Below, in pieces: positions 44,779-52,394 of a DNA stretch of 64,000 nt. This DNA comes from Mesorhizobium_K sp040049215 (GTDB taxonomy: Bacteria > Pseudomonadota > Alphaproteobacteria > Rhizobiales > Rhizobiaceae): assembly GCF_040049215.1 (NCBI RefSeq), contig NZ_JBDZDN010000001.1:1860001-1924000 (forward strand), written 5' to 3'. The notes below the pieces were generated by a model. It did no database searches. It was not told the DNA's origin and saw only the letters and a program-made list of their open reading frames with translations. The position numbers and the translations under genes are program-made. The number at the start of each line of letters is the position of its first letter. Position 1 is the stretch's first letter.

Positions 44779-44850
44779 TGGTTCTGGTGGGGTCCGAGAC
44801 GGAGAGGGGATGCTTCACAGCCGAACCCCGTCGCTGGTCGAGGGAACGCT

Positions 44851-45933
44851 TCAGTACCCTGCTTTGATCTTCTCGAATTCCTCGATCATCTTCTGCTTCA
44901 GGGTGACCGGCACCGGCGCCTGGAACAGCGTCTTGTCGACGAACTTTTCGACATCGGCGTAACCCTGCGCCTCGACGACGGCCGGGTCGATCGACGCCAT
45001 GCTCTTGGCGTCGGCGTGGCCGTAGCCCCAGTCGCTGAGCAGGAAGCTCGCCACTTCCGGCGCGTTCACCGAATTGAGGAAATCATAGGCCTTGTCGGCG
45101 CTGCCCGGCGCGCCTTTCAGCCTGACATAGCCGCATACCCAGGTGGACTGGCCCTCTGCCGTGTCGCGCGTGTTCTTGATCGGCGCGCCGGCGGCCGCCG
45201 ACTGCACCGCGGCGTCGTTCCACGCCCAGGCGAGATCGACCTCGCCGCCCGACAGCGCCTGCACGATCTCGGTCGAATCCGTCCAGTAGAGGCGGACGTT
45301 CTTGTGCACCTCGCGCAGGAAGGCCGAGGCTTGGCTGAACTGTTCGTCGGTCATCTGCGTCCAGTCCTTCAGCCCGATGACCAGCGAGGCCAGCGCATAG
45401 GCGTCGTCGACATTGTCGCCGATCGACACGCGGTCCTTGAACTTGGGGTCGGCGAGCGACTTCAGCGACTTGATGTCGTCGGCGGAGACCTTCTCGCTGT
45501 TGTAGGTGAGCAGCGTGTTGCCCCAGTCCCAGGGCATGAACCAGGCGGTTCCGCTTTCGTCGGTCGCCAGATCCTTCATCTTCATGATGCCGGGGTTCAG
45601 ATCCTTCCAGCCCTCGATCTTCGAGGTGTCCAGAGGTTCAAGCAAACCGGCCTCGCGCCATTTCACCACGCTCTGCGAGCAGGGATGCCCAAGGTCGGTC
45701 TTGAAGCCCGAGCGGATCTTTTCGAACGCCTCGTCCTCGTCGCCGAAGAAGGTGAAGGTCGGCGACTGGCCATGCTTGGCAATGTAGCCCGGATGGAACT
45801 CCGGCGCCTCGTAGCCCGACCAGTCGAAGATCACGAGTTCGCTGTCTTCGGCGGTGGCGATCGCAGCGGCCGAAGCGAGCAGTGCGGCGGCGAGCGCGAG
45901 GCTGGCGCCAAGGCGGCGTGTTGCTGGTTTCAT
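44851..45933 (-). CDS. spermidine/betaine-type ABC transporter periplasmic binding protein (PotD-like)
   Basis: A 360-residue solute-binding protein. The signal peptide is RRLGASLALAAALLASAAAI with cleavage near ATA-EDSELV. The mature protein begins LVIFDWSGYEAPEFHPGY, the PotD/PotF start, and contains FMPWDWGNTLLTYNSEKV and LAWAWNDAAVQSAAAGAPI, typical of polyamine/betaine-class (SBP_bac_8) proteins. Ligand-box tryptophans suggest a cationic or quaternary amine. It lies 7 kb from the PotB/C/A-like genes but next to the BetI-like regulator, and no other permease set is near, so it probably serves them. Confidence 0.88.
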   Translation of the reverse strand: MKPATRRLGASLALAAALLASAAAIATAEDSELVIFDWSGYEAPEFHPGYIAKHGQSPTFTFFGDEDEAFEKIRSGFKTDLGHPCSQSVVKWREAGLLEPLDTSKIEGWKDLNPGIMKMKDLATDESGTAWFMPWDWGNTLLTYNSEKVSADDIKSLKSLADPKFKDRVSIGDNVDDAYALASLVIGLKDWTQMTDEQFSQASAFLREVHKNVRLYWTDSTEIVQALSGGEVDLAWAWNDAAVQSAAAGAPIKNTRDTAEGQSTWVCGYVRLKGAPGSADKAYDFLNSVNAPEVASFLLSDWGYGHADAKSMASIDPAVVEAQGYADVEKFVDKTLFQAPVPVTLKQKMIEEFEKIKAGY

Positions 45934-45977
45934 GATGGTTCCCCTGTCACTGGTTTCTAGTCGCTGGCTTCTTGTTG

Positions 45978-46673
45978 TCATTCGGTCTTCCCGAGCTTCG
46001 TCCCGTTGCGCGCATAATGCCGGGGAAACGCGGAGGCGAGGTATTCGCAGGCGGCCTGGTAGGCGACCTCCCGCGTCACGTCCTCGGTGCCCATCATCAG
46101 GCGCAGCCAAAGCCCTTCGAGCATGGCCGACAGCGCCAGCGCGGTCGCGACGGGCTCGAAGTCGTAATCGCCGTCGGCCTTCAGCTTGCGGCAGAGATCG
46201 ACGAACACGTTCTGGTAGGCTTCGTCGCGCGCGCCGCAGAGCGCCTGGTAGGTCGGCCGGGACTTCGCCTCGCCCCAGAAGGCGCACCAGGCGGCGAGCT
46301 TCCTCTTGTTGCAGATCGAGCGGTCGAAGTCGGCCGCGACCAGAACACCGAGCTGGCGCGCAGGGTCGTCGCCGGCCTTCTGCAGCGCCGAGCGCCAATG
46401 CTGCGAATATTCGTCGGCCATATATTGCAGCGTGGCGACGAGCAGCTTCTCCTTGCTCTCGAAATGGAAATTGACGATGCCGCGCGACAGCCCGGCGCCG
46501 TCGGCGACATCGGCCATCGTCGTCTCGGAGTAGCCGCGCTTGGCCAGCGAATCGATCGTCGCCTCGATGAGCTGCTGGCGGCGCGTCTCCTTGGACGCCT
46601 TGCGCCCGCGTTTTTCCGGCTCGGATTGTCTCTCGCTGTCGGAGCCGCGCTCCTTGAGCGCCGTCGTTTTCAT
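45978..46673 (-). CDS. TetR-family regulator, BetI-like
   Basis: A 231-residue repressor. After a basic, disordered N terminus, the helix-turn-helix is ETRRQQLIEATIDSLAKRGY, TTMADVADGAGLSRGIVNFH, FESKEKLLVATLQYMADEY. The ligand domain has LAAWCAFWGEAKSRP and SAMLEGLWLRLMMG, placed as WLAFW and DGLWLR are in the choline-responsive repressor BetI. It starts at 46673 (longer frame rejected). It is 44 bases upstream of the binding-protein gene and 25 bases downstream of the methyltransferase, all on the minus strand. The three BetI-type palindromes in this window are its likely operators. Confidence 0.87.
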   Translation of the reverse strand: MKTTALKERGSDSERQSEPEKRGRKASKETRRQQLIEATIDSLAKRGYSETTMADVADGAGLSRGIVNFHFESKEKLLVATLQYMADEYSQHWRSALQKAGDDPARQLGVLVAADFDRSICNKRKLAAWCAFWGEAKSRPTYQALCGARDEAYQNVFVDLCRKLKADGDYDFEPVATALALSAMLEGLWLRLMMGTEDVTREVAYQAACEYLASAFPRHYARNGTKLGKTE

Positions 46674-46698
46674 GGTGCCTGCCGCGCTCCACATTCGT

Positions 46699-47499
46699 CT
46701 ACCGGCCCCCTGCCGGCTTCCAGCCGCGAAGATGAGTGGGCCGGTGTTCGCCCGAGTCAAGCACCTTCTGCATGGCCTCCCAGGTCTTGATGTTCTTGTC
46801 CACATAGGCGGGGCCGACTACGGCCGCGACCTTCTCGTACAAGGGTCCCCTGAGCTGTTCGAGCTCGCCGCGCGCGACTTCGCGGTACCACCGGTTGCGG
46901 TCGCGCGTGACGACGTCGTGGAAGCCGGCGCGCCGCATCGCCTCGGCGTAGCGGGCGGGCGAGGCCATGGCGAAAGACAACCCCTCCGCGGCGATGTAGG
47001 CTTTCATCTCGGGAGAGGGCTCGCCGTCATGCGAGATCATCCAGTTCGACGCCGCGAAGACGCCGCCGGGCTTCAGCACGCGGAAGATTTCGGCAAACAG
47101 CGCGTCCTTGTCCGGCACGTGCAGCAGCGCGTCCTTGGAGAACACCATGTCGAAGGTCCCGTCGGCGAAGGGCAGGGGTCCGGGCCGCGTATGAACGAAA
47201 CTGGCCCGGTCCGACAAGCCACGTTTTTCGGCGCGCCGCCTGGCTGCCTCGACCACGGGCAGTTCGACGTCGAAGCCCGTCGCATGGGCTGCGCCGTGCT
47301 TCTCCACCATGTGCAGGGTGATGCCGCCCGAGCCGCAGCCTATGTCGAGGACGGCCTTGCCTCGGAGCGACAAGCCCTGAAGCACGCGGTCGACTTCCTG
47401 CGGGCCGCCGGGCGACAGGTAGCCGTCGCCCCACAGCGTTTCCAGGAAGCGTATGGCGTCGTCGTCATATTCGGGCGCGGCATCGGCCGTTTCGATCAT
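46699..47499 (-). CDS. SAM-dependent methyltransferase, phosphoethanolamine N-methyltransferase-like
   Basis: A 266-residue class I methyltransferase. Motif I is AVLDIGCGSGGITLHMVEKH, the acidic loop is ATGFDVELPVVEAARRRA, motif II is FDMVFSKDALLHVPDKDALF and motif III is FRVLKPGGVFAASNWM. The N-terminal LWGDGYLSPGGPQEVDRVL and the SKDALLHVPDK segment look like the second domain of plant and nematode phosphoethanolamine N-methyltransferases. N-methylation of a small amine is therefore plausible. It sits upstream of the BetI-like gene on the same strand and is divergent from the FAD-oxidoreductase operon, with BetI-type site 3 in the 167-base gap. Confidence 0.83.
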   Translation of the reverse strand: MIETADAAPEYDDDAIRFLETLWGDGYLSPGGPQEVDRVLQGLSLRGKAVLDIGCGSGGITLHMVEKHGAAHATGFDVELPVVEAARRRAEKRGLSDRASFVHTRPGPLPFADGTFDMVFSKDALLHVPDKDALFAEIFRVLKPGGVFAASNWMISHDGEPSPEMKAYIAAEGLSFAMASPARYAEAMRRAGFHDVVTRDRNRWYREVARGELEQLRGPLYEKVAAVVGPAYVDKNIKTWEAMQKVLDSGEHRPTHLRGWKPAGGR

Positions 47500-47585
47500 C
47501 GATCGCTTCCCAAATGCCTGGCCTTTCTTGGCCCAATCCAGCAACCAAAGCCTAACGCAGCTTGCGCAAATTGCAACTATATTTG

Positions 47586-47601
47586 TTGAACATTCATTCA
47601 A
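47586..47601. promoter_or_regulatory. BetI-type operator, site 3 (methyltransferase/FAD operon divergent promoter)
   Basis: TTGAACATTCATTCAA; its reverse complement with flanks, ATTGAATGAATGTTCAAC, differs from site 1 by one base in 18. It is 66 bases upstream of the FAD oxidoreductase ATG and 87 bases upstream of the methyltransferase ATG, so one repressor dimer could silence both operons. Confidence 0.65.
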
Positions 47602-47666
47602 TATGGCTGGACAAATCGCGCTTAGCCGTGTGAAATTTGGAGCGCACTGAGGCGGATCACGCAGAT

Positions 47667-49286
47667 ATGAAGACCTGGGACGCTATCGTCATCGGCGGCG
47701 GCCACAACGGGCTGGTCAACGCCTGCTATCTGCAGCGGGCGGGGCTCGACGTCGTCGTTGTCGAGAAGAACGACTGGGTCGGCGGCGCGGCGACCAGCCG
47801 CGAGCTCACGCCGGGCTTCCTCTATTCCAACTGCTCCTATGTCTGCTCGCTGTTCCGGCCCGAGATCATGCGCGACCTCGAACTGCCGCGCTTCGGGCTC
47901 CAGGTCATCGCCTATGAGGGCGGCGCCGTCTTCACGCGCGACGGCGACTATCTCGCCAACTACCGCGACCATCACGCGCATCGCCGCGAGTTCGCGCGGT
48001 TCTCGGCGCGCGACGCCGAAGCCTACGACCGCTATGCCCGCGACGTGACGCGGCAATGCCGCTTCATCCAGCCGCTCTTGATGCGCACCGCGCCCGACCC
48101 GACCAGCTTGCGTCCGCGCGACGTCGGCGAGCTGATGTTCCTGGCGAAGAAATTCTGGGACCTCGGCCCAAGGGAGATGGCGCAGACGCTGCGCTTCTGG
48201 ACGATGTCGATCTCCGACTTCCTCGACGAATATTTCGAGACCGACGTCATCAAGGCGAATTTTTCCATCTCCGGCATCATCGGCACCGCGCTCGGGCCGA
48301 TGTCTCCAGGCACCGCCTATGTTCTCCTCCACCACTATATGGGCGAGGTCGACGGCTCGGTCGGCGCATGGGGTTATGCGCGCGGCGGCATGGGCGCGAT
48401 CACCAGGGCGCTGTCGGCAAGCTTCGAGGCGTCGGGCGGCACGATCCGCACCGGCGCCGAGGTCGATCATGTGCTCGTCAAGGACGGCAAGGCGACCGGC
48501 GTCGTGCTGGCGAACGGCGAGGAAATCTCGGCAAAACTCGTCGTCTCGAACGCCGACGTGAAGCGAACCTTCCTGAAGCTCGTCGAGGAGAAGGAACTGC
48601 CGGAAATCTTCCTGCGGCGGGTGAAAAACTTCAAGATCAGGGGGTCGTCGGGCAAGGTCAACATCGCGCTGGATTCGATGCCCGAATTCCCGGCTCTGCC
48701 CAAGGACGCGCCGTCGCTGCGCGGCGACATGCATTTCACCGATTCGGTCGAGCGCATGGAACGCGCCTATGACGACTGGAAAGCCGGCCGCTGGTCCGCC
48801 GACCCCTTCCTCGACATGATGATCCCGACCACGCTCGACCCGACCATGACGCCGCCGGGCAAGCACTTCATGAGCTGTTTCGTGCAGTATTGCCCGCCCA
48901 AGGTGGAGGGCCGCGACTGGACCGACGCCGACCGCGACGCCTTCGCCGAAACCGTCGTCTCGCAGATATCAGATTATTCGCCGGGCTTCCGCGACCGCAT
49001 CATCCACATGGAGGTACGCACGCCGCGCGAGCTGGAAGCCGAGGTCGGCCTGACCGAGGGCAACATTTTCCAGGGCGAATTGACCTTCGACCAGCTGCTC
49101 TTCAACCGTCCGGTGCCGGGCTACGTGCAATACCGCTCGCCGGTCGGCGGCCTCTATATCTGCGGCTCCTCCACCCATCCGGGCGGCGGCGTCATGGGCG
49201 CACCCGGCCGCAACGCGGCCGCCGAGATACTGCGCGACCTGAAGAAACCCACGCGACACATGAGCCCGGCCCATGACGTCATATGA
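47667..49286 (+). CDS. FAD-dependent oxidoreductase, phytoene desaturase/PYROXD2 fold (copy 1)
   Basis: A 539-residue flavoprotein. The N-terminal dinucleotide-binding motif is DAIVIGGGHNGLVNACYLQR followed by VVVVEKNDWVGGAATSRELT, the phytoene desaturase/PYROXD2 signature. The C-terminal FAD-binding block is YRSPVGGLYICGSSTHPGGG then GAPGRNAA. The central region shows no membrane helices. The family oxidises C-C or C-N bonds in varied small molecules. ATG at 47667 was chosen; TTG at 47637 is possible. It overlaps the next gene by 14 bases, and both proteins are homologous, suggesting a heterodimer or two consecutive steps. Confidence 0.85.
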   Translation: MKTWDAIVIGGGHNGLVNACYLQRAGLDVVVVEKNDWVGGAATSRELTPGFLYSNCSYVCSLFRPEIMRDLELPRFGLQVIAYEGGAVFTRDGDYLANYRDHHAHRREFARFSARDAEAYDRYARDVTRQCRFIQPLLMRTAPDPTSLRPRDVGELMFLAKKFWDLGPREMAQTLRFWTMSISDFLDEYFETDVIKANFSISGIIGTALGPMSPGTAYVLLHHYMGEVDGSVGAWGYARGGMGAITRALSASFEASGGTIRTGAEVDHVLVKDGKATGVVLANGEEISAKLVVSNADVKRTFLKLVEEKELPEIFLRRVKNFKIRGSSGKVNIALDSMPEFPALPKDAPSLRGDMHFTDSVERMERAYDDWKAGRWSADPFLDMMIPTTLDPTMTPPGKHFMSCFVQYCPPKVEGRDWTDADRDAFAETVVSQISDYSPGFRDRIIHMEVRTPRELEAEVGLTEGNIFQGELTFDQLLFNRPVPGYVQYRSPVGGLYICGSSTHPGGGVMGAPGRNAAAEILRDLKKPTRHMSPAHDVI

Positions 49287-50841
49287 TGTTGTCGTCATCG
49301 GCGGCGGCCACAATGGGCTCGTCTGCGCGACCGTTCTGGCAAAATCCGGCCGCAAGGTGCTGGTGCTCGAAGCCGCCTCCGAAATTGGCGGGGCTGCCCG
49401 CACCGAGGAGTTCGCGCCGGGCTTCCGCGTCTCGTCGGTTGCCCATCTGCTCAACCGTCTCCACCCGGAGGTGGTGAAAGCGCTCGAGCTGGAAAAGCAT
49501 GGGCTGGGCTTCGTGCTCCCGGAGCCGATCCCGTCTATTTCTTTGTCGGCTAAGGATGGCCCGCTGACGCTTACCGGCGCATATGGCGAAGGCCTCGTCG
49601 GCGCTTCGGCTTCGGAAGCCGCCGCCTGGAAGGATTTGCGCGCGCAGCTTTTCCGCTACGCCGGCATACTGAAGCCTTTCCTGTCGCGCCGGCCGCCCGA
49701 TCTCAGTGGCGGCAACTCCCTTTCGGAAACCTTCGCGCTCGGCCAGACCGCGCTGGCATTGAAGAAGCTCGGCAAGGAGGACATGCGCGACTTCCTGCGC
49801 GTCATCCTGATGAACGTCGCCGACCTGCTCGACGAACAACTGACCGACGACCGGCTGAAGGGTCTGGTCGCCTTCGACGCGGTCCTCGGCAGCCATCTCG
49901 GACCGCGCTCGCCGACCTCGCTGCTCGGCCTCTACTACCGTCTTGCAGGCGAGATCAGCGGACAGCCTGGAGCGCAGCTCGTGCCGAAAGGCGGAATGGG
50001 CGAAATCGTCGCTTCGATCGCCGCTTCCGCCGCCAAAGCGGGCGTAAACGTGCGCACGGACGCCGTTGTGAACAAAATTCGGGTCGAGAATGGGCGCGCA
50101 ACCGGCGTAGTCCTTGAAAACGCCGAGGAAATTGCCGGGCGCACCATCGTGTCGGCCGCCGATCCATCCACGACCTTCCTGCATATGGTAGGACCGCGCG
50201 AACTCGACACCGGCTTCGTGCGCAAGGTGAAAAACATCAGGAATCATGGCGATGCGGCGAAGCTGCATCTCGCGCTCGACCGCCCGCCGAGGTTCCCTGG
50301 GGTCGACGATGCGGGCCATCGCGGAAGGCTCGTCATCGCGCCTTCCGCCGACCATGTCGAGCGCGCCTTCAATCCGTCGAAATACGGCGCCTTTTCGCCG
50401 GAACCCGTACTCGAGGTTACGCTTCCCTCGCTGGCCGATCCTTCGCTCGCGCCCGACGGCGCCTGCGTCCTGTCGGCGGTCGTCCAGTATGCGCCCTACA
50501 ATCTGCGACAGGGCTGGGAACGCGGAAAGCCGGAATTCTTCAGGGCGATCATGGCTTTGCTGGAAAAGCACGCGCCCGGGATCGGCAAGATCACGCGCCA
50601 TGTCCAGTTGCTCACCCCGCTCGACATCGAGCAGCGCTACCGCATGGCCGGGGGCCATTGGCACCACGGAGAATTGCAGGCGGATCAGATGCTGATGTCG
50701 CGCCCGGTGTTCGGTGCCGAAGGCTATTCGACACCGATTGACGGGCTATTCCTGTGCGGCGCGGGCTCGCACCCGGGCGGCGGCGTGTCCGGCGCCCCGG
50801 GCTTGAACGCCGCGCGCCGCATCCTGGCGATGAAGGGCTAA
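49273..50841 (+). CDS. FAD-dependent oxidoreductase, phytoene desaturase/PYROXD2 fold (copy 2)
   Basis: A 522-residue paralogue of the preceding protein: YDVVVIGGGHNGLVCATVLA, VLVLEAASEIGGAARTEEFA at the N terminus and GLFLCGAGSHPGGGVSGAPG near the C terminus. The two differ throughout, so the duplication is old and both copies are intact. Translation is coupled by the 14-base overlap, and the next gene starts three bases after its stop. It is expected to act on the same pathway as copy 1. Confidence 0.85.
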   Translation: MTSYDVVVIGGGHNGLVCATVLAKSGRKVLVLEAASEIGGAARTEEFAPGFRVSSVAHLLNRLHPEVVKALELEKHGLGFVLPEPIPSISLSAKDGPLTLTGAYGEGLVGASASEAAAWKDLRAQLFRYAGILKPFLSRRPPDLSGGNSLSETFALGQTALALKKLGKEDMRDFLRVILMNVADLLDEQLTDDRLKGLVAFDAVLGSHLGPRSPTSLLGLYYRLAGEISGQPGAQLVPKGGMGEIVASIAASAAKAGVNVRTDAVVNKIRVENGRATGVVLENAEEIAGRTIVSAADPSTTFLHMVGPRELDTGFVRKVKNIRNHGDAAKLHLALDRPPRFPGVDDAGHRGRLVIAPSADHVERAFNPSKYGAFSPEPVLEVTLPSLADPSLAPDGACVLSAVVQYAPYNLRQGWERGKPEFFRAIMALLEKHAPGIGKITRHVQLLTPLDIEQRYRMAGGHWHHGELQADQMLMSRPVFGAEGYSTPIDGLFLCGAGSHPGGGVSGAPGLNAARRILAMKG

Positions 50842-50844
50842 GCC

Positions 50845-52083
50845 ATGGGAAAGGCTACGAAAAAGAGCTCCCCCTACGCCGGCCGCATCGCCGCGCGCGG
50901 CCATTTCCGCACGCTGCGTCTCGACACGCCGTTCCAGCCGCGCATCGACGCGCTGATGAAGCGTAACGACTGGTACGACTGGGGCGGCTACCGGGCGCCG
51001 AATTCCCTTTGGGATGAAGAGCTTGAGTATTTCGCCATCCGCAGCCAGGCGGCGCTGTTCGACATCTCGCCGATGGTCAAGTACCGCATCGAAGGCCCCG
51101 ATTCCGAAGCGTTCCTCAACCGCGTCACCTTGCGCGATGTTGCGAAGCTGAAACCCGGCCGCGTCCACTACACCGCTTGGTGTGACGACGAAGGCCATGT
51201 GCTTGACGACGGTACGCTTTTCCGGTTGGCGGAAGACCGCTTCCGCCTGTGCTGCCAGGAGCGGCACCTGCCCTGGCTGCTCGACAGCGCGATCGGTTTC
51301 GACGTGTCGGTTGCGGAGGAAACCGAGGCGGTTGCCGGTCTGGCGCTGCAGGGGCCGACCTCTTTCGCTATCCTGCGCGAGGCGGGTTTTGCCGGCGTCG
51401 AGCACCTCAAGGTCTTCGATCTCTTCGATTTTCCGCATCAGAACGGAACCGTAACGATCTCCCGCACCGGCTTCACGGGCGATCTCGGCTACGAACTCTT
51501 CGCGCCGGCGAGCCTGGCGCTCAGCCTCTGGGACCGGCTGATGGAGGCCGGCCAGACGCGTGGCATCCGAGCCATCGGCTACACCGCGCTCAACCGTGCC
51601 CGCCTCGAAGCCGGGCTGATCGTTGCCAATGCCGATTTTTCGACGGCCGAACATGCACTTAGGGCTGACCGGGTGCGTTTGCCGGACGAGATCGGGCTCG
51701 GCTTCATGGTCGATCCGGACAAGGGCCATTTCAACGGCCGCAAGGCTATCACCGAGGCCCGCAAGAACAGGAAGCTGCGCCATATCCTCGTCGGGCTGGA
51801 GATCGAGGGCAACGTTCCCGCTGACCACGCCATCGTCTATCACCGCAAGACGAAGGAAGTCGGGCTGGTCAGCGCGGCCGGCTGGTCGCCCCTGGCGAAG
51901 CGAAACCTGGCGATTGCAAGCCTGGAACGGCCGTTCGGCGACACGGTTACCGACGATCTCTGGGTCGAGATCTACGCCATGCGTGAACTGAAATACGAGA
52001 AGCTGATGAAGCGGGCGAAAATCGTGCCGAGGCCGTTCGTCAAGCTCGACCGGCGTACCGCGAACCCGCCTGCGGACTTCTGA
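50845..52083 (+). CDS. GcvT/DmdA-like aminomethyltransferase family protein
   Basis: A 412-residue protein of the T-protein fold that binds tetrahydrofolate. Recognisable parts are the N-terminal RNDWYDWGGYRAPNSLWDEE, EYFAIRSQAALFDISPMVKY, the folate-site FTGDLGYELFAPASLALSLW segment, YTALNRARLEAGLIV and the C-terminal GWSPLAKRNLAIASLE. Length and the extra N terminus are closer to DMSP demethylase DmdA and dimethylglycine-type folate domains than to GcvT of the glycine-cleavage system. It should accept a methyl or methylene group from an N- or S-methylated substrate. It is the third gene of the FAD operon. Confidence 0.85.
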   Translation: MGKATKKSSPYAGRIAARGHFRTLRLDTPFQPRIDALMKRNDWYDWGGYRAPNSLWDEELEYFAIRSQAALFDISPMVKYRIEGPDSEAFLNRVTLRDVAKLKPGRVHYTAWCDDEGHVLDDGTLFRLAEDRFRLCCQERHLPWLLDSAIGFDVSVAEETEAVAGLALQGPTSFAILREAGFAGVEHLKVFDLFDFPHQNGTVTISRTGFTGDLGYELFAPASLALSLWDRLMEAGQTRGIRAIGYTALNRARLEAGLIVANADFSTAEHALRADRVRLPDEIGLGFMVDPDKGHFNGRKAITEARKNRKLRHILVGLEIEGNVPADHAIVYHRKTKEVGLVSAAGWSPLAKRNLAIASLERPFGDTVTDDLWVEIYAMRELKYEKLMKRAKIVPRPFVKLDRRTANPPADF

Positions 52084-52085
52084 TA

Positions 52086-52352
52086 ATGAGCGAAATCAAC
52101 GCCCAAGCCCCCGACAACGAACTCAAAGAACAGTGGGAACTGGTCAACACGCCGCTCGGTGAGCAATGGTCCGGCCGCACGCGCTATGCGGCGGCGATGT
52201 ATTTCTACAAGCGCGGCGAGCTTTCGCCCGAGGTGCTCGAAGTCTACCGGCTCTGCTCGCGCCTCGACCACCAGGATCCGCTGTCGATCATGCGCGACCG
52301 CGGCATCGGCAAGGACTGGATGAAGCGCATGGGGTATCGCGCCAAGCCGTAA
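52086..52352 (+). CDS. small protein of unknown function, last gene of FAD-GcvT operon
   Basis: An 88-residue soluble protein starting two bases after the GcvT-like stop. It has no signal or membrane segment. Features are an acidic N terminus (NELKEQWELVNTPLGEQWSG), an aromatic RTRYAAAMYFYKRGELSPEV segment, and YRLCSRLDHQDPLSIMRDRG with one cysteine. Three predicted helices are likely. I do not recognise the family. The tight spacing argues for a subunit or accessory of one of the three enzymes encoded before it. Confidence 0.75.
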   Translation: MSEINAQAPDNELKEQWELVNTPLGEQWSGRTRYAAAMYFYKRGELSPEVLEVYRLCSRLDHQDPLSIMRDRGIGKDWMKRMGYRAKP

Positions 52353-52394
52353 CGGTGGGTACGCCCATCCTGCCGCCGTCAAGCGTACCGGCGG

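Noticed and set aside
47622..48866. 414-codon minus-strand frame opposite the first FAD oxidoreductase
   Set aside because: Antisense shadow without domain features; it would also cover the divergent promoter.
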